Positions 8,696-17,998 are shown, numbered from the stretch's first letter. The stretch: DNA of 50,710 bases from an uncultured Ulvibacter sp. (GCA_913063405.1 CAJXZB010000022.1:1-50710); one strand, 5' to 3'. Made by a program: numbers and translations. The notes: generated by a model not told the origin, from the sequence alone.

Positions 8696-9283
8696 ATGAA
8701 AAGACTATTGTTATTATTTACTGGTTTAGTTATGTCTACTAGCCTTATACATTCGCAAGAAAGGGATAATGGAACAATTTAATTAATACCCAATATAGGC
8801 TTCTCTACTGCAATGACATTTGGCGAGGGAGAACCAGGTTTAGAACCATTGTTTAGTCTACAATATGGCGTCGTTGGTGATATTTATTTAAATGATCGAT
8901 GGAGTTTACATTCAGGTATATCTCATTTCACACTGGGATCTTCTACCCCATACACCAAATTAAAATTGAATTATCTAAATGTTCCTATTAACGCAAATTG
9001 GCATTTTGGGAGTGAACGACATTGGAACATAAATTTTGGGGTAACGCCTCAATTTTTATTGAGTGCAGATAATGGCGGCCTACCTGTTGATTCCTTATAT
9101 AAGGATTTTCAATTAGCCATCTCCTACGGAATAGGATATAAAATTGAAGTCACAGAAGCATTTGCAATGTTAATTGATTTACAAGGACTGGTTGGAATAA
9201 CACAAAGTCTAATAAAAGAAGTTGACATAAAACGTACCAATTGGGGTTCAAGTGTAAACGTAGGTGGCGTAATTGCCTTATAA
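8696..9283 (+). pseudogene. Porin-like outer-membrane beta-barrel gene with in-frame TAA
   Basis: The frame begins with a clear signal peptide (MKRLLLLFTGLVMSTSLIHSQ), meets TAA at 8780-8782 (codon 29) and then stays open in the same frame to 9283. The distal 167 codons read as alternating beta strands (LNDRWSLHSGISHF, WHFGSERHWNINFGVTPQF, AISYGIGYKIEV) typical of small flavobacterial outer-membrane barrels. The gene at 9334 looks like an intact paralogue (YYFSDRWGIKLKV, FHFASRRNWYANVGPYIGF). Translation from the internal ATG at 8813 would lack a signal peptide and is unlikely to give an exported protein. Confidence 0.72.
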
Positions 9284-9333
9284 ATTCTTTCTCACAATAA
9301 ATACAATCACAAACCTGATTAAAACCTCTTTTT

Positions 9334-9984
9334 ATGAAAAAACTATTATTTAGCATAGCACTTACTAGTCTTGGATTGTTAAACGTTCATGCCCAAGATA
9401 AGGGAAGCTTTGAATTTGGAATAGGATCGGGATTAAATTTTTCTGAGGTTTCTCTTATAAACATAAATACGGACAACAACCTTACTCTCAATGCTGGTCA
9501 TTTATTCGGATTTAATGTAGGAGCATCTGCGGAATATTATTTTTCTGATAGATGGGGTATAAAATTAAAAGTAATCCGTGATGGTAAAGGATTTTCAGAC
9601 GGCTTGATTATAGGTGATAATTTTCAGCAAACTACAGATTTTAGGCTAAACTACATAACCGTTCCTGTAATAGTAAACTTTCATTTTGCATCAAGGAGAA
9701 ATTGGTATGCAAATGTTGGACCCTATATCGGGTTTTTAAATAATGTTAAAGATTCGGAGAAATTAGGTGAGGAATTAGGTATAGACTTAAAAGAGGGGTT
9801 TAAAAGTACTGATCTTGGTTTGGCTTTTGGTGTTGGTTATAAAATTAAAATTATCGAGAATTTTAAATTATTTTTAGAATTTGATGGGCAATTAGGGTTT
9901 TTAGATATTTTCAAAGAAAATGATATAGATCCTATTACAAATAGCAGATACAGTATGAATATTGGAGGCTTATTTACTTTATAA
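9334..9984 (+). CDS. Outer-membrane beta-barrel (porin family) protein
   Basis: The 216-residue protein has a signal peptide (1-20, ending LNVHAQ) and then repeated amphipathic strands with glycine turns (FEFGIGSGLNFSEV, FGFNVGASAEYYFSDRWGI, LGLAFGVGYKIKI). It ends in a short strand, MNIGGLFTL, typical of barrel termini recognised by BAM. It resembles the outer-membrane-beta-barrel families common in Bacteroidota, for which no specific cargo is known. It lies 50 bases after the broken paralogue at 8696-9283 and probably arose by tandem duplication with it. Confidence 0.75.
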   Translation: MKKLLFSIALTSLGLLNVHAQDKGSFEFGIGSGLNFSEVSLININTDNNLTLNAGHLFGFNVGASAEYYFSDRWGIKLKVIRDGKGFSDGLIIGDNFQQTTDFRLNYITVPVIVNFHFASRRNWYANVGPYIGFLNNVKDSEKLGEELGIDLKEGFKSTDLGLAFGVGYKIKIIENFKLFLEFDGQLGFLDIFKENDIDPITNSRYSMNIGGLFTL

Positions 9985-10040
9985 TCCGACAAAAAATAAC
10001 TGCTCAAACAATCAACATTATTAGCATACAATTAAATAAA

Positions 10041-10446
10041 ATGATCAAAAAAACGATTAGGAATTTACATTTGGGTATATCGGCTACAATCGTTTTTGGA
10101 GTAGCTTTGATTTATGGCGCCAATCCAGATGAGATTCTACCGTTAATTTTCGATTTTGGTGTAGAGAGTACAGAATTGAAGAATGTTTTCAGGGCAATAA
10201 CGAGCTTATATATCTGATTCTCAATACATTGAATTCTTGAAATTCGAAAAGAGGAACATTGGAGGAGTGCCACAATTAGTAATATCATATTTATGGGAGG
10301 GTTGGCGTTTGGAAGGATTCTAAGTACGATTCTGGACGGAATTTCAACGCCGTTTATTATCGGGATTAACCCTTGAGCTGATTGTAATGGTGTGGGGAAT
10401 ATATAACCTGAAAAGAGAACGAGCTTTCTCAAAGCAACGCATATAA
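10041..10446 (+). pseudogene. DUF4345-like membrane protein, broken by two TGA and a frameshift
   Basis: The start MIKKTIRNLHLGISATIVFGVALIYGAN-type helix is followed by FRAITSLYI, then TGA at 10215-10217, FSIH, TGA at 10230-10232, and ILEIRKEEHW and FMGGLAFGRILSTILDG in the same frame. Near 10370 the frame shifts by one base (one extra base relative to an open frame) and continues with LELIVMVWGIYNLKRE to a TAA at 10444-10446. The order LYGxNP..LP...F...FRA...LY..........W..A..SN..FMGGLA.GR..S...DG fits DUF4345. Three lesions in 135 codons make it a pseudogene. Confidence 0.7.
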
Positions 10447-10497
10447 TTTATCGCCCATTTACAAATCATTTACAAAATCGGAGACAGAAAAATTTGC

Positions 10498-10535
10498 CTA
10501 GACCCTGTAACCTTTACCGTTTTTTAAGGTCTTCA
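10498..10535 (+). promoter_or_regulatory. Upstream element shared with the thioredoxin gene
   Basis: CTAGACCCT at 10498-10506 and a GTTTTTTAAGG-TCTTC segment at about 10519-10534 resemble CTAGACCCT (2991-2999) and GTTTTTTAAATCTTC (about 3033-3047) upstream of the gene at 3074. The spacing between the two parts differs by about 21 bases. Confidence 0.3.
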
Positions 10536-10561
10536 ATCATACACATTTAAAATTAGCAGTT

Positions 10562-11293
10562 ATGAAAAAGCAATCCATATTCATAGGAGTTATATTCCTT
10601 TTCTTAAGTTGTGGTGATAAGAAGCAGCAACATCAAAACGAAACCGATAACCTACCTACAGAGCAGATTTCCTCCAGGTATGTTAAGGACAATATTCTTA
10701 TTTCTAATGAACTTCCTGAAATAAAAATCAAAGTGAACGAAGAATCTAGCTTTGCGGGTAAGTTTGATTTTGAAATAATTGCAAACTCTGGTGAGTATTC
10801 AGAAAAGGTACAAGGAAAACCAGTTGCTGCTGGAGAAAGATATGTGTTTGCAAGTGCAGATGAAAATCACTCCGTAAAAAAACTCTTTATTGTTCAATGA
10901 GAGGGGTTCTTACCAGAAAATGATTTAATTTATAATTATAATTTTAACGAAGCGGACTTAATAGGTAAAAATAAATATCGGCATAACACTTGGTTCTATG
11001 ATAGTAAAAAGCAAGCCCAAGAAAGCCCTACGAGTGAAGGGACAAAGACACTATTATTTTTAGAAAAAAAAGGCTTTTCACTTGAAGATCAATATATGAT
11101 GTCTCGTTTTGTTGGATTAGCCAGTAAAGACAGAAAAAATGAAATTATTATTTTTTACCATGAAATGCTTAAAACAACAATTGGTTATTCTTTAGATGAG
11201 TATGAAAATTCTCTCAGTGATGAAGAAGACAATTCAATCAGAAATTTATTTATTGAGCGCTCTCGAAAAAGTTTTAATATTATAAATGGCTAA
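10562..11293 (+). pseudogene. Lipoprotein gene with in-frame TGA
   Basis: The frame starts MKKQSIFIGVIFLFLSCG (lipobox FLSC) and runs 112 codons to TGA at 10898-10900. It stays open in the same frame for another 130 codons to TAA at 11293. The reading across the stop is KKLFIVQ-stop-EGFLPENDLIYNYNFNEAD, and an ancestral TGG at this site would be the simplest explanation. The family is not recognised. The second half is hydrophilic with many Tyr, Asn and Lys. The first part alone would still be an exported 112-residue lipoprotein, so partial function cannot be excluded. Confidence 0.68.
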
Positions 11294-11305
11294 AACGAAT
11301 ACTGA

Positions 11306-11726
11306 ATGAAACAATCAATAGTTCACATTGCATTAGTAGTCAAAGATTATGATGAGGCCATAGCCTTCTATACAGAAAAAATGAATTTCGACTTGATTGA
11401 AGATACGTATCAGCCTGAACAAGACAAAAGATGGGTTGTAATATCGCCTCCTAATTCGACTGGAACAACAATTTTACTTGCAAGAGCTTCAAAACCTGAA
11501 CAAGAGGGCTTCATTGGAAATCAAACGGGCGGAAGAGTATTTCTGTTCTTAAACACTGATGACTTTTGGAGAGACTACAACGAAATGACGCTAAAGGGGA
11601 TTGAGTTTATTAGAGAGCCAAAAAAAAGCGGATTATGGAACCGTTGCTGTATTCAAGGATTTGTATGGTAATTTATGGGATCTTTTGGAATTAAACTCTG
11701 AACATCCCATTGCAAAAAGAACCTGA
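11306..11726 (+). pseudogene. VOC (glyoxalase/bleomycin-resistance) family gene, frameshifted
   Basis: The frame encodes a vicinal-oxygen-chelate domain: HIALVVKDYDEAIAFYTEKM at the N terminus, GTTILLARA and GGRVFLFLNTDDF in the middle. At an A8 run near 11620-11627 one extra A shifts the frame and gives a false end (KSGLWNRCCIQGFVW). Removing one A restores GTVAVFKDLYGNLWDLLEL and KRT before TGA at 11724-11726, the normal C terminus of such proteins at about 140 residues. The lost part contains the last metal-binding Glu. It is a homopolymer indel, either a real mutation or a sequencing error. Confidence 0.78.
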
Positions 11727-11862
11727 AGAATCCAATAAACGAAAACAAATATTAAACTGACTCTTAATGCTTTAACAAATAGAGGAAACGACTCCTAAAT
11801 AAATCTGATTCTCCAATTAAAAATTCTTTGTAAATTTCGCAGTAACACTAAACCAAAAAACA

Positions 11863-12324
11863 ATGCAAACAAACAAACTAGAAGCAGATTACAATATGCT
11901 CGACTGGTGGAAAAAAGTCATGTTCGATAACTACGCGAACTTTGAAGGTCGTGCCAGAAGATCTGAATATTGGTATTTTGGATTAATGAACCTATTAATT
12001 CTAATTATACCCGTCATTATTATGTTTACTGGAATCGGAGCTGGCGGTGGAGAAGGTCCTTTATTCTTTATTGGAGCTGGGGTTTTAGGGCTTGCAGGTT
12101 TAGCACTTTTTCTACCTAGCCTTGCTGTCGCTGTGCGTAGGCTACATGATACTGGTAAATCTGGCTGGTGGTATCTTATTGGTGTAATCCCTATTGTAAG
12201 TTATATTGGTGGCATCGTACTGTTAGTTTTTTACTGCACGGATAGTCAAGCTGGAAGCAATAAATGGGGACATAACCCCAAAGAAGGTTGGTACAACGAA
12301 ATCAACAAAATAGGAACCGAATAA
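11863..12324 (+). CDS. DUF805 family inner-membrane protein
   Basis: The 153-residue protein starts with an amphipathic segment (DWWKKVMFDNYANFEGRARRSEYWYF) that is the DUF805 signature. It has three to four hydrophobic helices (about 42-60, 68-90 and 110-130) with AVRRLHDTGKSGWWYLIG between the second and third. It ends in a short cytoplasmic tail (SQAGSNKWGHNP). The role of DUF805 proteins is not established; they are small membrane proteins related to E. coli YhaH. It stands alone, with a double hairpin after the stop. Confidence 0.88.
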   Translation: MQTNKLEADYNMLDWWKKVMFDNYANFEGRARRSEYWYFGLMNLLILIIPVIIMFTGIGAGGGEGPLFFIGAGVLGLAGLALFLPSLAVAVRRLHDTGKSGWWYLIGVIPIVSYIGGIVLLVFYCTDSQAGSNKWGHNPKEGWYNEINKIGTE

Positions 12325-12331
12325 AGCTTAA

Positions 12332-12404
12332 AAAGCGACCCTCTTTCGAGAGTCGCTTCATCATCAAAACAAAAAAAGTGGTCTGCCCTAGGCGGACCAC
12401 TTTT
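12332..12404. terminator. Two hairpins between convergent genes
   Basis: AAGCGACCCTC pairs with GAGAGTCGCTT (about 12333-12358, one mismatch). AAAAGTGGTCTGCC pairs with GGCGGACCACTTTT (about 12374-12404, one G-T pair), flanked by A and T runs. Together they can end transcription from the DUF805 gene and, in the other direction, from the GDYXXLXY gene. Confidence 0.7.
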
Positions 12405-12962
12405 CTATTCCTTAGTATCTACATAATCCTTTATTGAAACTTCATCAATAAACACATCACTCAGCACCGCTCTATCGCCTTTTACATAAACCAATCCGTA
12501 GCAATTGGTTAATATACCCTCTCTGGTTGCTATACGAACGGCAACCTCAGCATCGTAGGCCTTATTTTCATCCATATAATGGATATTAAAAGGTAAATCG
12601 AAATTTAAGGTGTCTTGATACGTACCATTGGCTTTAGCTACAATATAGTCCTGATCTGTATCTCTTAAAGTTTTACTAGCGTGAGTTGCCGTTGCAAAAC
12701 CATCTTTATCGGTGGTTATATACACATAGACATCTTGGTCATAGTCTACTTCTTCTGCAGGTTTTTTCACCTTGTTCATTTCATAATTAAGCATGATAAA
12801 CTTTCCGCGAAACGGATCATTAGGATCTATGGGTCTTGTTTTAAATTTATACGAAGTTCCTTCACTTAAAACCTGCTCCTGTTGATAGATCATCTGCCCT
12901 GGAATAAACCATTGTGCCAAGATCATTACTATAAAACCTCCTGTGATTAGTAATTTATTCAT
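12405..12962 (-). CDS. GDYXXLXY domain protein
   Basis: The 185-residue protein has an N-terminal transmembrane helix (LLITGGFIVMILAQWFIPGQMI) and an extracytoplasmic domain. The domain carries PIDPNDPFRGKFIMLNYEMN, where RGKFIMLNY corresponds to the RGDYxxLxY signature of this family. These proteins are typically encoded next to DUF2157 membrane proteins, as here: the start overlaps the stop of the DUF2157 gene by 8 bases. The pair presumably forms one complex in the inner membrane. The biochemical function is unknown. Confidence 0.82.
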   Translation of the reverse strand: MNKLLITGGFIVMILAQWFIPGQMIYQQEQVLSEGTSYKFKTRPIDPNDPFRGKFIMLNYEMNKVKKPAEEVDYDQDVYVYITTDKDGFATATHASKTLRDTDQDYIVAKANGTYQDTLNFDLPFNIHYMDENKAYDAEVAVRIATREGILTNCYGLVYVKGDRAVLSDVFIDEVSIKDYVDTKE

Positions 12963-14235
12963 TTTCTGAAGTATTTTGTTTTTGTTGTTTTTTATGCATC
13001 AAATAGTTAGCACCAAAGAAGCCCGCTCCTATTGCTACAAAAAGCAATCCTCTAATTACAAAGGATATCTGAGTGTCGAAAAATCGACAGGTAACTAGCA
13101 CCGTAATTATTAGTAAACCGTAATTTAAAATACTGAACATTCCCTTGCTTGAACCAATGCGCACTGCAAAGATTCCCAAGCCGAAAACCAACAGATTTGT
13201 GAGAATCATTGGTACTTCAGGAGAAATAAATCGGGTAAAATAAATACCCGTAAAAATTAAAAATCCATACTGAAACAAATTAAAAGGGCTTAACTCTTTC
13301 TTCAGAAATAAATAAACCAGCACAGTCATTCCAGCTGCCAAAAGCATTCCTGTAATTATTAGATCCTGGGAACTCACCAAGCTTGTATTAAACTCACCCC
13401 AGAACCATTTAAAACTAACAATAAGTAAGGTTGTAATCGTCCCAAGTGAACCTAGCACCAAATATCCATTAACCCGTAATTTTTTATCAGCGAAAAAGGG
13501 AAGCTTTCCAACATTATAAAAAAGTCCGAATAAGGTGACATACATTAAAAAACCAATGCTGTCATCTCCGCTCACGAAGGCCCCCAAAGCAATCAAAACA
13601 CTCGCTGGTAAAATCCAATGAAAAATACTTGTTAGATTTTCCGAAGGGAATTTCTTTAACTGCTTGTAATAGTGTGGTACAATCCACAATAGCATAATTA
13701 AGTACCACCAAGGACTGTCATTATTAAAATACCCAACGTTGCAAGCGTATGCCGTGATAAAAATAACATACAACAATGCTGCCGCTTGGGATTTTAACAA
13801 ATAGATCAGAGGTGCGACCAATACGATCCACGTTAATAAAAAAGATGGCATCGAACCTGGAATATTGTATATCTGACTCACCAATGCAATACTCGCACCA
13901 ATAGCGAAAAATAAAAAGGTAGCAGATGTTTCCTTCCAAGCAACTCCTTTCTTTTTAAATAAAGAATATCCAACAAAAAACTGTCCAACAACTAACGGTA
14001 TAAACGCCCAAATAGTCTTGGTAGTTCTTGAGAAATCATCCCAATTATGTGCGAGGATTAAAATAAGCCCCAGCCCAACTAATAGTGATCCTAAAACTCC
14101 AAAAATGGCAAAAAGCCGATTTGGACTTGTATCATTTTTCGAATCATAATAATTCCTTATATCATCAGCAACCTGGGGGGAAATTACTTGAGCCTCCACT
14201 AATTTGCTGACTTCTTGTCGCAGTTTTGAATTCAT
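12955..14235 (-). CDS. DUF2157 multi-pass membrane protein
   Basis: The protein of about 426 residues begins with a cytoplasmic helical segment (LRQEVSKLVEAQVISPQVADDIRNYY), the DUF2157 N-terminal domain. At least ten hydrophobic helices follow, starting with FGVLGSLLVGLGLILILAHNWDD. The ATG at 14235 is preferred over a TTG six bases upstream. It is translationally coupled to the GDYXXLXY gene by an 8-base overlap. The function is not established; the family is widespread in Bacteroidota and Proteobacteria. Confidence 0.85.
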   Translation of the reverse strand: MNSKLRQEVSKLVEAQVISPQVADDIRNYYDSKNDTSPNRLFAIFGVLGSLLVGLGLILILAHNWDDFSRTTKTIWAFIPLVVGQFFVGYSLFKKKGVAWKETSATFLFFAIGASIALVSQIYNIPGSMPSFLLTWIVLVAPLIYLLKSQAAALLYVIFITAYACNVGYFNNDSPWWYLIMLLWIVPHYYKQLKKFPSENLTSIFHWILPASVLIALGAFVSGDDSIGFLMYVTLFGLFYNVGKLPFFADKKLRVNGYLVLGSLGTITTLLIVSFKWFWGEFNTSLVSSQDLIITGMLLAAGMTVLVYLFLKKELSPFNLFQYGFLIFTGIYFTRFISPEVPMILTNLLVFGLGIFAVRIGSSKGMFSILNYGLLIITVLVTCRFFDTQISFVIRGLLFVAIGAGFFGANYLMHKKQQKQNTSENE

Positions 14236-14277
14236 ATGCAAGTGTTTATATTCTAAAGATACAGTTGTTTTTACTAA

Positions 14278-14305
14278 TTAGAGCCTCCAAACTAGAAGGC
14301 TCTAA
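14278..14305. terminator. Possible hairpin between yiaA-like gene and DUF2157 gene
   Basis: TTAGAGCCT (14278-14286) pairs with AGGCTCTAA (14297-14305) around a 10-base loop, 19 bases after the YiaA-like stop. There is no clear T run on the minus strand, so it may be a processing site or a weak terminator. Confidence 0.4.
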
Positions 14306-14323
14306 CTGTTAATTCATTTCCAG

Positions 14324-14803
14324 CTACTTCGTCTGTTGTTCTAGAAATTTAATATCCCTCGTGTTCTTCTGCACAGCGACTGCCGCAAACAGACTTAACA
14401 GAAATGACATTCCGTAGAACCCCTTTTCGCTCAACTCGAGATCCGCATTCCATAGTCCAATAATTAACAATAGGATTGAAGCAATGGTTGTAAACCAACT
14501 AATGCCATAATAGATATCGGTTACAGGAATTCCTTCCAGTCTATCGCGTACACTCTTCTGTACGGAAACAACAGAGAACAACCCAAATAGCAGGATCGTA
14601 AAGTAATAACCCTTTTCATTAAGCCACATATCTACATTCCATAACCCAACACAATAGGAAACCATTCCTATAAAAAGTGCCGTCCAGGAAGCCGATATAA
14701 AAGCTGGTGTAGGTTTGCAGTTAAATGGTGTGTTGCTCTTTTCAATTTTCTCAATCAACGGTGCATTTACCGGTTTTTTGTCTTTTAAAATCTGATTTTC
14801 CAT
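14324..14803 (-). CDS. YiaA/YiaB family inner-membrane protein
   Basis: The 159-residue protein contains two copies of the YiaAB two-helix domain. The first copy is at about 35-85 ([29 protein letters not shown]) and the second at about 100-148 ([30 protein letters not shown]). The repeated GLWN.....EKG.Y motif makes the internal duplication obvious. The membrane role is unknown. The gene is monocistronic, faces away from the gene at 14964 and has a spacer of 160 very AT-rich bases. Confidence 0.85.
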   Translation of the reverse strand: MENQILKDKKPVNAPLIEKIEKSNTPFNCKPTPAFISASWTALFIGMVSYCVGLWNVDMWLNEKGYYFTILLFGLFSVVSVQKSVRDRLEGIPVTDIYYGISWFTTIASILLLIIGLWNADLELSEKGFYGMSFLLSLFAAVAVQKNTRDIKFLEQQTK

Positions 14804-14963
14804 AATTTTCGTTTTGATGATTAAACCAATTATGTGACAAATATGGAGCAGTTGTCTTCTTTTTTAAATACTATTATTTAACATTTCTTACGATTTAATT
14901 ATTAAAATATATGACATAATACTAATTATAATAGTTATTTTTATAAAAATTACTTACGTTTAA

Positions 14964-16427
14964 ATGACTACTATTTTATCCATAATTGATACACTTTCTG
15001 AAGAAAACAAACGAGAATTCGTGAGTTATCTTCAGAAAAAGAACCGAAGAGGGGATAGTAAGAACATCAAACTTTTTAAGTTAATCAATAGCGGAAAAAC
15101 TAAAAATCTGGACACAGCCCTTTACGGAAAACCTTCAAGAAATGCCTATCACGCCTTATGCAAAAGGCTTCAAGACAATCTCATTGACTTTATTGCCGCC
15201 AAAAGTTTTTCTGAAGAGACTGGAGATGAAATGGAAATCCTGAAACTGTTGTTAGCCGCACGTATCTTTTTCGAACACAAAAAAAACAAGATTGCCTTTA
15301 AAACCCTCGCCAAAACTGAACGTATCGCCCTATCATTAGATGGTTATGCGATACTTAATGAAATCTATCATACCAAAATTCAGTATGCACATCTCAATGC
15401 GTCAATAGTCCTTCCCGAACTTTTTCAAACTTCAGAACAAAATATGAAATATGCACAGCAGGAGCGACAACTTAATATGGCCTACGCATCCATTAAAAAC
15501 AAATTGAAAGAGGCAAAAAAGAAACCCATTAACGATCTTATAACTGAAGCTTTCTCCGATTTCGACATCGAGGTCAGTAAAACACTGACCTACAAATCAT
15601 TATTCCAATTGATGAATATTATGACAACAGCTGCCAAGCTTCAGAGTAATTACTTTACTATTTCAGATTCTATGGATACGCTCTACGGGATTGTTTCGGA
15701 AAAGCAAAAGGTGATCAAAAGAGATAAACATCTGTTCTACCATATCGAAATTCTTAATCTTATGGCGGTCACCCACTTCAGAAATAAAAACTTTCCAGCG
15801 TCGATTTCTTTTTCAGAAAAAATGGAGACCGAAATGCAAAAGAAAAATAACGCTTATTTCAATCGATTCTTAGAAAAACTAACCATTATAAAAGCGTTGA
15901 ACGAAAACTATACAGGCAAGTCGACCGTAGCCATTGAAACCCTAAAATCCTTCCCAAAAGAATCCTTCGACGTTGATTTAAGTCTTATGATGAGCCTTTT
16001 TCAGCAAAACAGATTTCAAGAAGCATATTCCATCCTAAAGAGCATGCATCATAGTGATACTTGGTATGAAAAGAAAATGGGATGGCTCTTTGTGCTAAAA
16101 AAAGCAATTATAGAAATCTTACTTTTAATAGAATTGGATAGATTGGATTTGGTGCTATCCAGACTCAATAGCTTTAAAAATAAGTTCTCAATACGTTTGA
16201 AAACGAGTGGGGAAAAACGAGTTCTCACCTTCATTAAGCTAGTGACTTTGTATTATGAAAAACCTGAGGAAGTCACCTCCCAAAAATTTAAGGAGAAGGT
16301 AGAGTCTTCCTTTGATTGGATTGGCAAAGAGCGTGAAGATATTTTTGTAATGAGTTTCTATGCCTGGCTTAAATCGAAAATGGAAAACACAGGTCTATAT
16401 GACACCACCTTGAGATTGGCAAATTAA
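14964..16427 (+). CDS. Helical (TPR-like) repeat protein, function unknown
   Basis: The 487-residue cytoplasmic protein has no signal peptide. It starts MTTILSIIDTLSEENKREFVSYLQKKN and includes RNAYHALCKRLQDNLIDFIA, then consists of paired helices resembling degenerate TPR units to the end (MSFYAWLKSKMENTG). Homologues of this build are frequent in Flavobacteriaceae but have no named role. The C terminus resembles the headless fragment at 47306-47674 (ER..F.....WL.SK..N). It converges on the alpha/alpha-toroid gene with an imperfect hairpin between them. Confidence 0.7.
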   Translation: MTTILSIIDTLSEENKREFVSYLQKKNRRGDSKNIKLFKLINSGKTKNLDTALYGKPSRNAYHALCKRLQDNLIDFIAAKSFSEETGDEMEILKLLLAARIFFEHKKNKIAFKTLAKTERIALSLDGYAILNEIYHTKIQYAHLNASIVLPELFQTSEQNMKYAQQERQLNMAYASIKNKLKEAKKKPINDLITEAFSDFDIEVSKTLTYKSLFQLMNIMTTAAKLQSNYFTISDSMDTLYGIVSEKQKVIKRDKHLFYHIEILNLMAVTHFRNKNFPASISFSEKMETEMQKKNNAYFNRFLEKLTIIKALNENYTGKSTVAIETLKSFPKESFDVDLSLMMSLFQQNRFQEAYSILKSMHHSDTWYEKKMGWLFVLKKAIIEILLLIELDRLDLVLSRLNSFKNKFSIRLKTSGEKRVLTFIKLVTLYYEKPEEVTSQKFKEKVESSFDWIGKEREDIFVMSFYAWLKSKMENTGLYDTTLRLAN

Positions 16428-16428
16428 A

Positions 16429-16498
16429 ACACCCCTTATAACTCCTTCCTTTCCTGAACCCTTCGAGACTGGCATATAAGGAAAGCTATAAGCGGTGT
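16429..16498. terminator. Long imperfect hairpin between convergent genes
   Basis: ACACCCCTTATA (16429-16440) pairs with TATAAGCGGTGT (16487-16498) with one mismatch, and CTTTCCT with AGGAAAG further in. It begins right after the stop at 16427 and ends before the stop at 16516, so it may serve both genes. Confidence 0.5.
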
Positions 16499-16515
16499 CT
16501 TATCATCAACCAAAA

Positions 16516-17817
16516 TTATTCTCCAACTTTTCTCAAAAACTCAATGTCATTTTCTACAGTAAGCAACAATAGACTTGTCGCTGTACAAAACACAGGACTC
16601 GTAATACAGTGATGCCCGTTCCAGCTTCCATCTGCATTCTGAATTTTTAGAATCCGCCCACTCATATCATCATACCACTTTTTCCAGTCCTTATCACCGT
16701 TAACAACCAAGGACTCTCCTGTTTGTAGAAAGCTTAAAAATTCTTCTCCGCCGTTATTCCCAAAACCATTTAAAACATCTTCTTGTTGTGCCGTTTGCTT
16801 GGCAGATTCATACACTTTGTACGAAGTATTGTACTCCAAGGCTTCTGCCTCAGAATAACCAGCTTTTTTTAGATTTGCAACAGACACTGGAGCGTCTTTC
16901 TTAAGTTTTCCTTCTCGTTTTGCCTTATTCACTGCCTCCTTGGCCTTGCGCGCCTCTTTCGCACTAGCGCGAACACTTCCGCTCACCGCATAAAGCATGA
17001 TACCTGCACCATCTTCGGTGCTTACCGCACCCGTTTTGTCATCATAATTTCCTTTTTGGTAATCACGAGAACGCTCTAAAACTTCTTCATCCACATCAGC
17101 TCCAACAGCTTGTGCCGATTCCAAGGCGCTATTCGCCAATCCGCTTTGCAAAACTCCTGCCCAACCAGCACCTCCCTGTCTTCCTTGAGCATCTGTCCCT
17201 TTCTGAATTTTTGAAATACAGATATCCAAGCAACGCTCTACACGTTTCTTGTCAATTCCTTTAAGTTCTCGGCCCAGGAGATTCGAGAAAAACTGAGCCG
17301 TTAACACCGCATCAATATTCTGTCCTAATTTGGACTGAATCTGCGTCCCTCGAACTTCAGTAATGTACCGACTATTTTTAGAAGTATTCTCCACTGTTTC
17401 GAGTAAATAATTAATAGCTTCTTCTAGGTTTTTAGAATAGTTTCCTTTTTGTAACGTATTTCCACTTCGTAAAAAAGCAGTTGCAACCATCGAGGTTGTT
17501 GCTGGGTCTGCCTTTACTGCACGTGGGTCTTTAATGTGTTGTGCGCTATGCGATCCCGCCCCATAGCCCCCATTATGTAATTGTGCTTCTCTAAGCCATG
17601 AAAGACCATCACGAACAGAAAGGTTTAAATTTTCAGCCGTTTTATAAACGTCGAAATCCGTAGAAGGCTGTTCTCCCATTACTGTCATAAATACGCAACC
17701 ATCCAAAGGCTGCAAGGTTCTTCTTGCTTCTGAAAAGGTCCCATCGGTTGAAAAAGTACTTAGGAAAAAACCCATTACTAAAACCGGAAAACCAATAAGT
17801 ATCATTTTTGTTTTCAT
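16516..17817 (-). CDS. Alpha/alpha-toroid (prenyltransferase/squalene-cyclase-like) protein
   Basis: The protein has 433 residues from the ATG at 17817. An upstream in-frame ATG at 17982 would add 55 residues with no signal character. The chosen start gives an N-terminal hydrophobic anchor (MILIGFPVLVMGFFLSTFS). QW-like repeats typical of the alpha/alpha toroid follow: DGLSWLREAQLHNGGYGAG near the N terminus, IQNADGSWNGHHCITSPVFCTATSLLLL at the C terminus. There is a charged Lys/Ala-rich insert in the middle (AKEARKAKEAVNKAKREGK). No DxDD cyclase motif is seen, so cyclase activity is not implied. It is probably an exported, membrane-anchored protein of unknown role. Confidence 0.65.
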   Translation of the reverse strand: MKTKMILIGFPVLVMGFFLSTFSTDGTFSEARRTLQPLDGCVFMTVMGEQPSTDFDVYKTAENLNLSVRDGLSWLREAQLHNGGYGAGSHSAQHIKDPRAVKADPATTSMVATAFLRSGNTLQKGNYSKNLEEAINYLLETVENTSKNSRYITEVRGTQIQSKLGQNIDAVLTAQFFSNLLGRELKGIDKKRVERCLDICISKIQKGTDAQGRQGGAGWAGVLQSGLANSALESAQAVGADVDEEVLERSRDYQKGNYDDKTGAVSTEDGAGIMLYAVSGSVRASAKEARKAKEAVNKAKREGKLKKDAPVSVANLKKAGYSEAEALEYNTSYKVYESAKQTAQQEDVLNGFGNNGGEEFLSFLQTGESLVVNGDKDWKKWYDDMSGRILKIQNADGSWNGHHCITSPVFCTATSLLLLTVENDIEFLRKVGE

Positions 17818-17998
17818 AATTGAAATTATTTTAATTCTTTCCGAAGCTACCTCAAACAACAATGGCAAAAAACCTACGTTTAGTAAGAATACCTTTTGGC
17901 TGAGGGAACCTAACTTTTGCCAGAGTTTGTATTTTATAAATGGAAATATGATGTTCTCATGGTATTTTCCTATTTTTACCATAAAAACTGTATTGAAT

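Noticed and set aside
5681..10900. TGA as a sense codon (recoded Trp or selenocysteine) explaining several in-frame stops
   Set aside because: TGA ends normal genes in the window (for example the OsmC and rsgA genes), TGG is used for Trp throughout, and one of the stops is TAA. No SECIS-like hairpin was seen after the TGA codons. Mutation is simpler.
16516..17982. Longer start at 17982 for the alpha/alpha-toroid protein
   Set aside because: The added 55 residues overlap the promoter and start region of the divergent cytochrome gene and hide the N-terminal hydrophobic anchor that follows the ATG at 17817.
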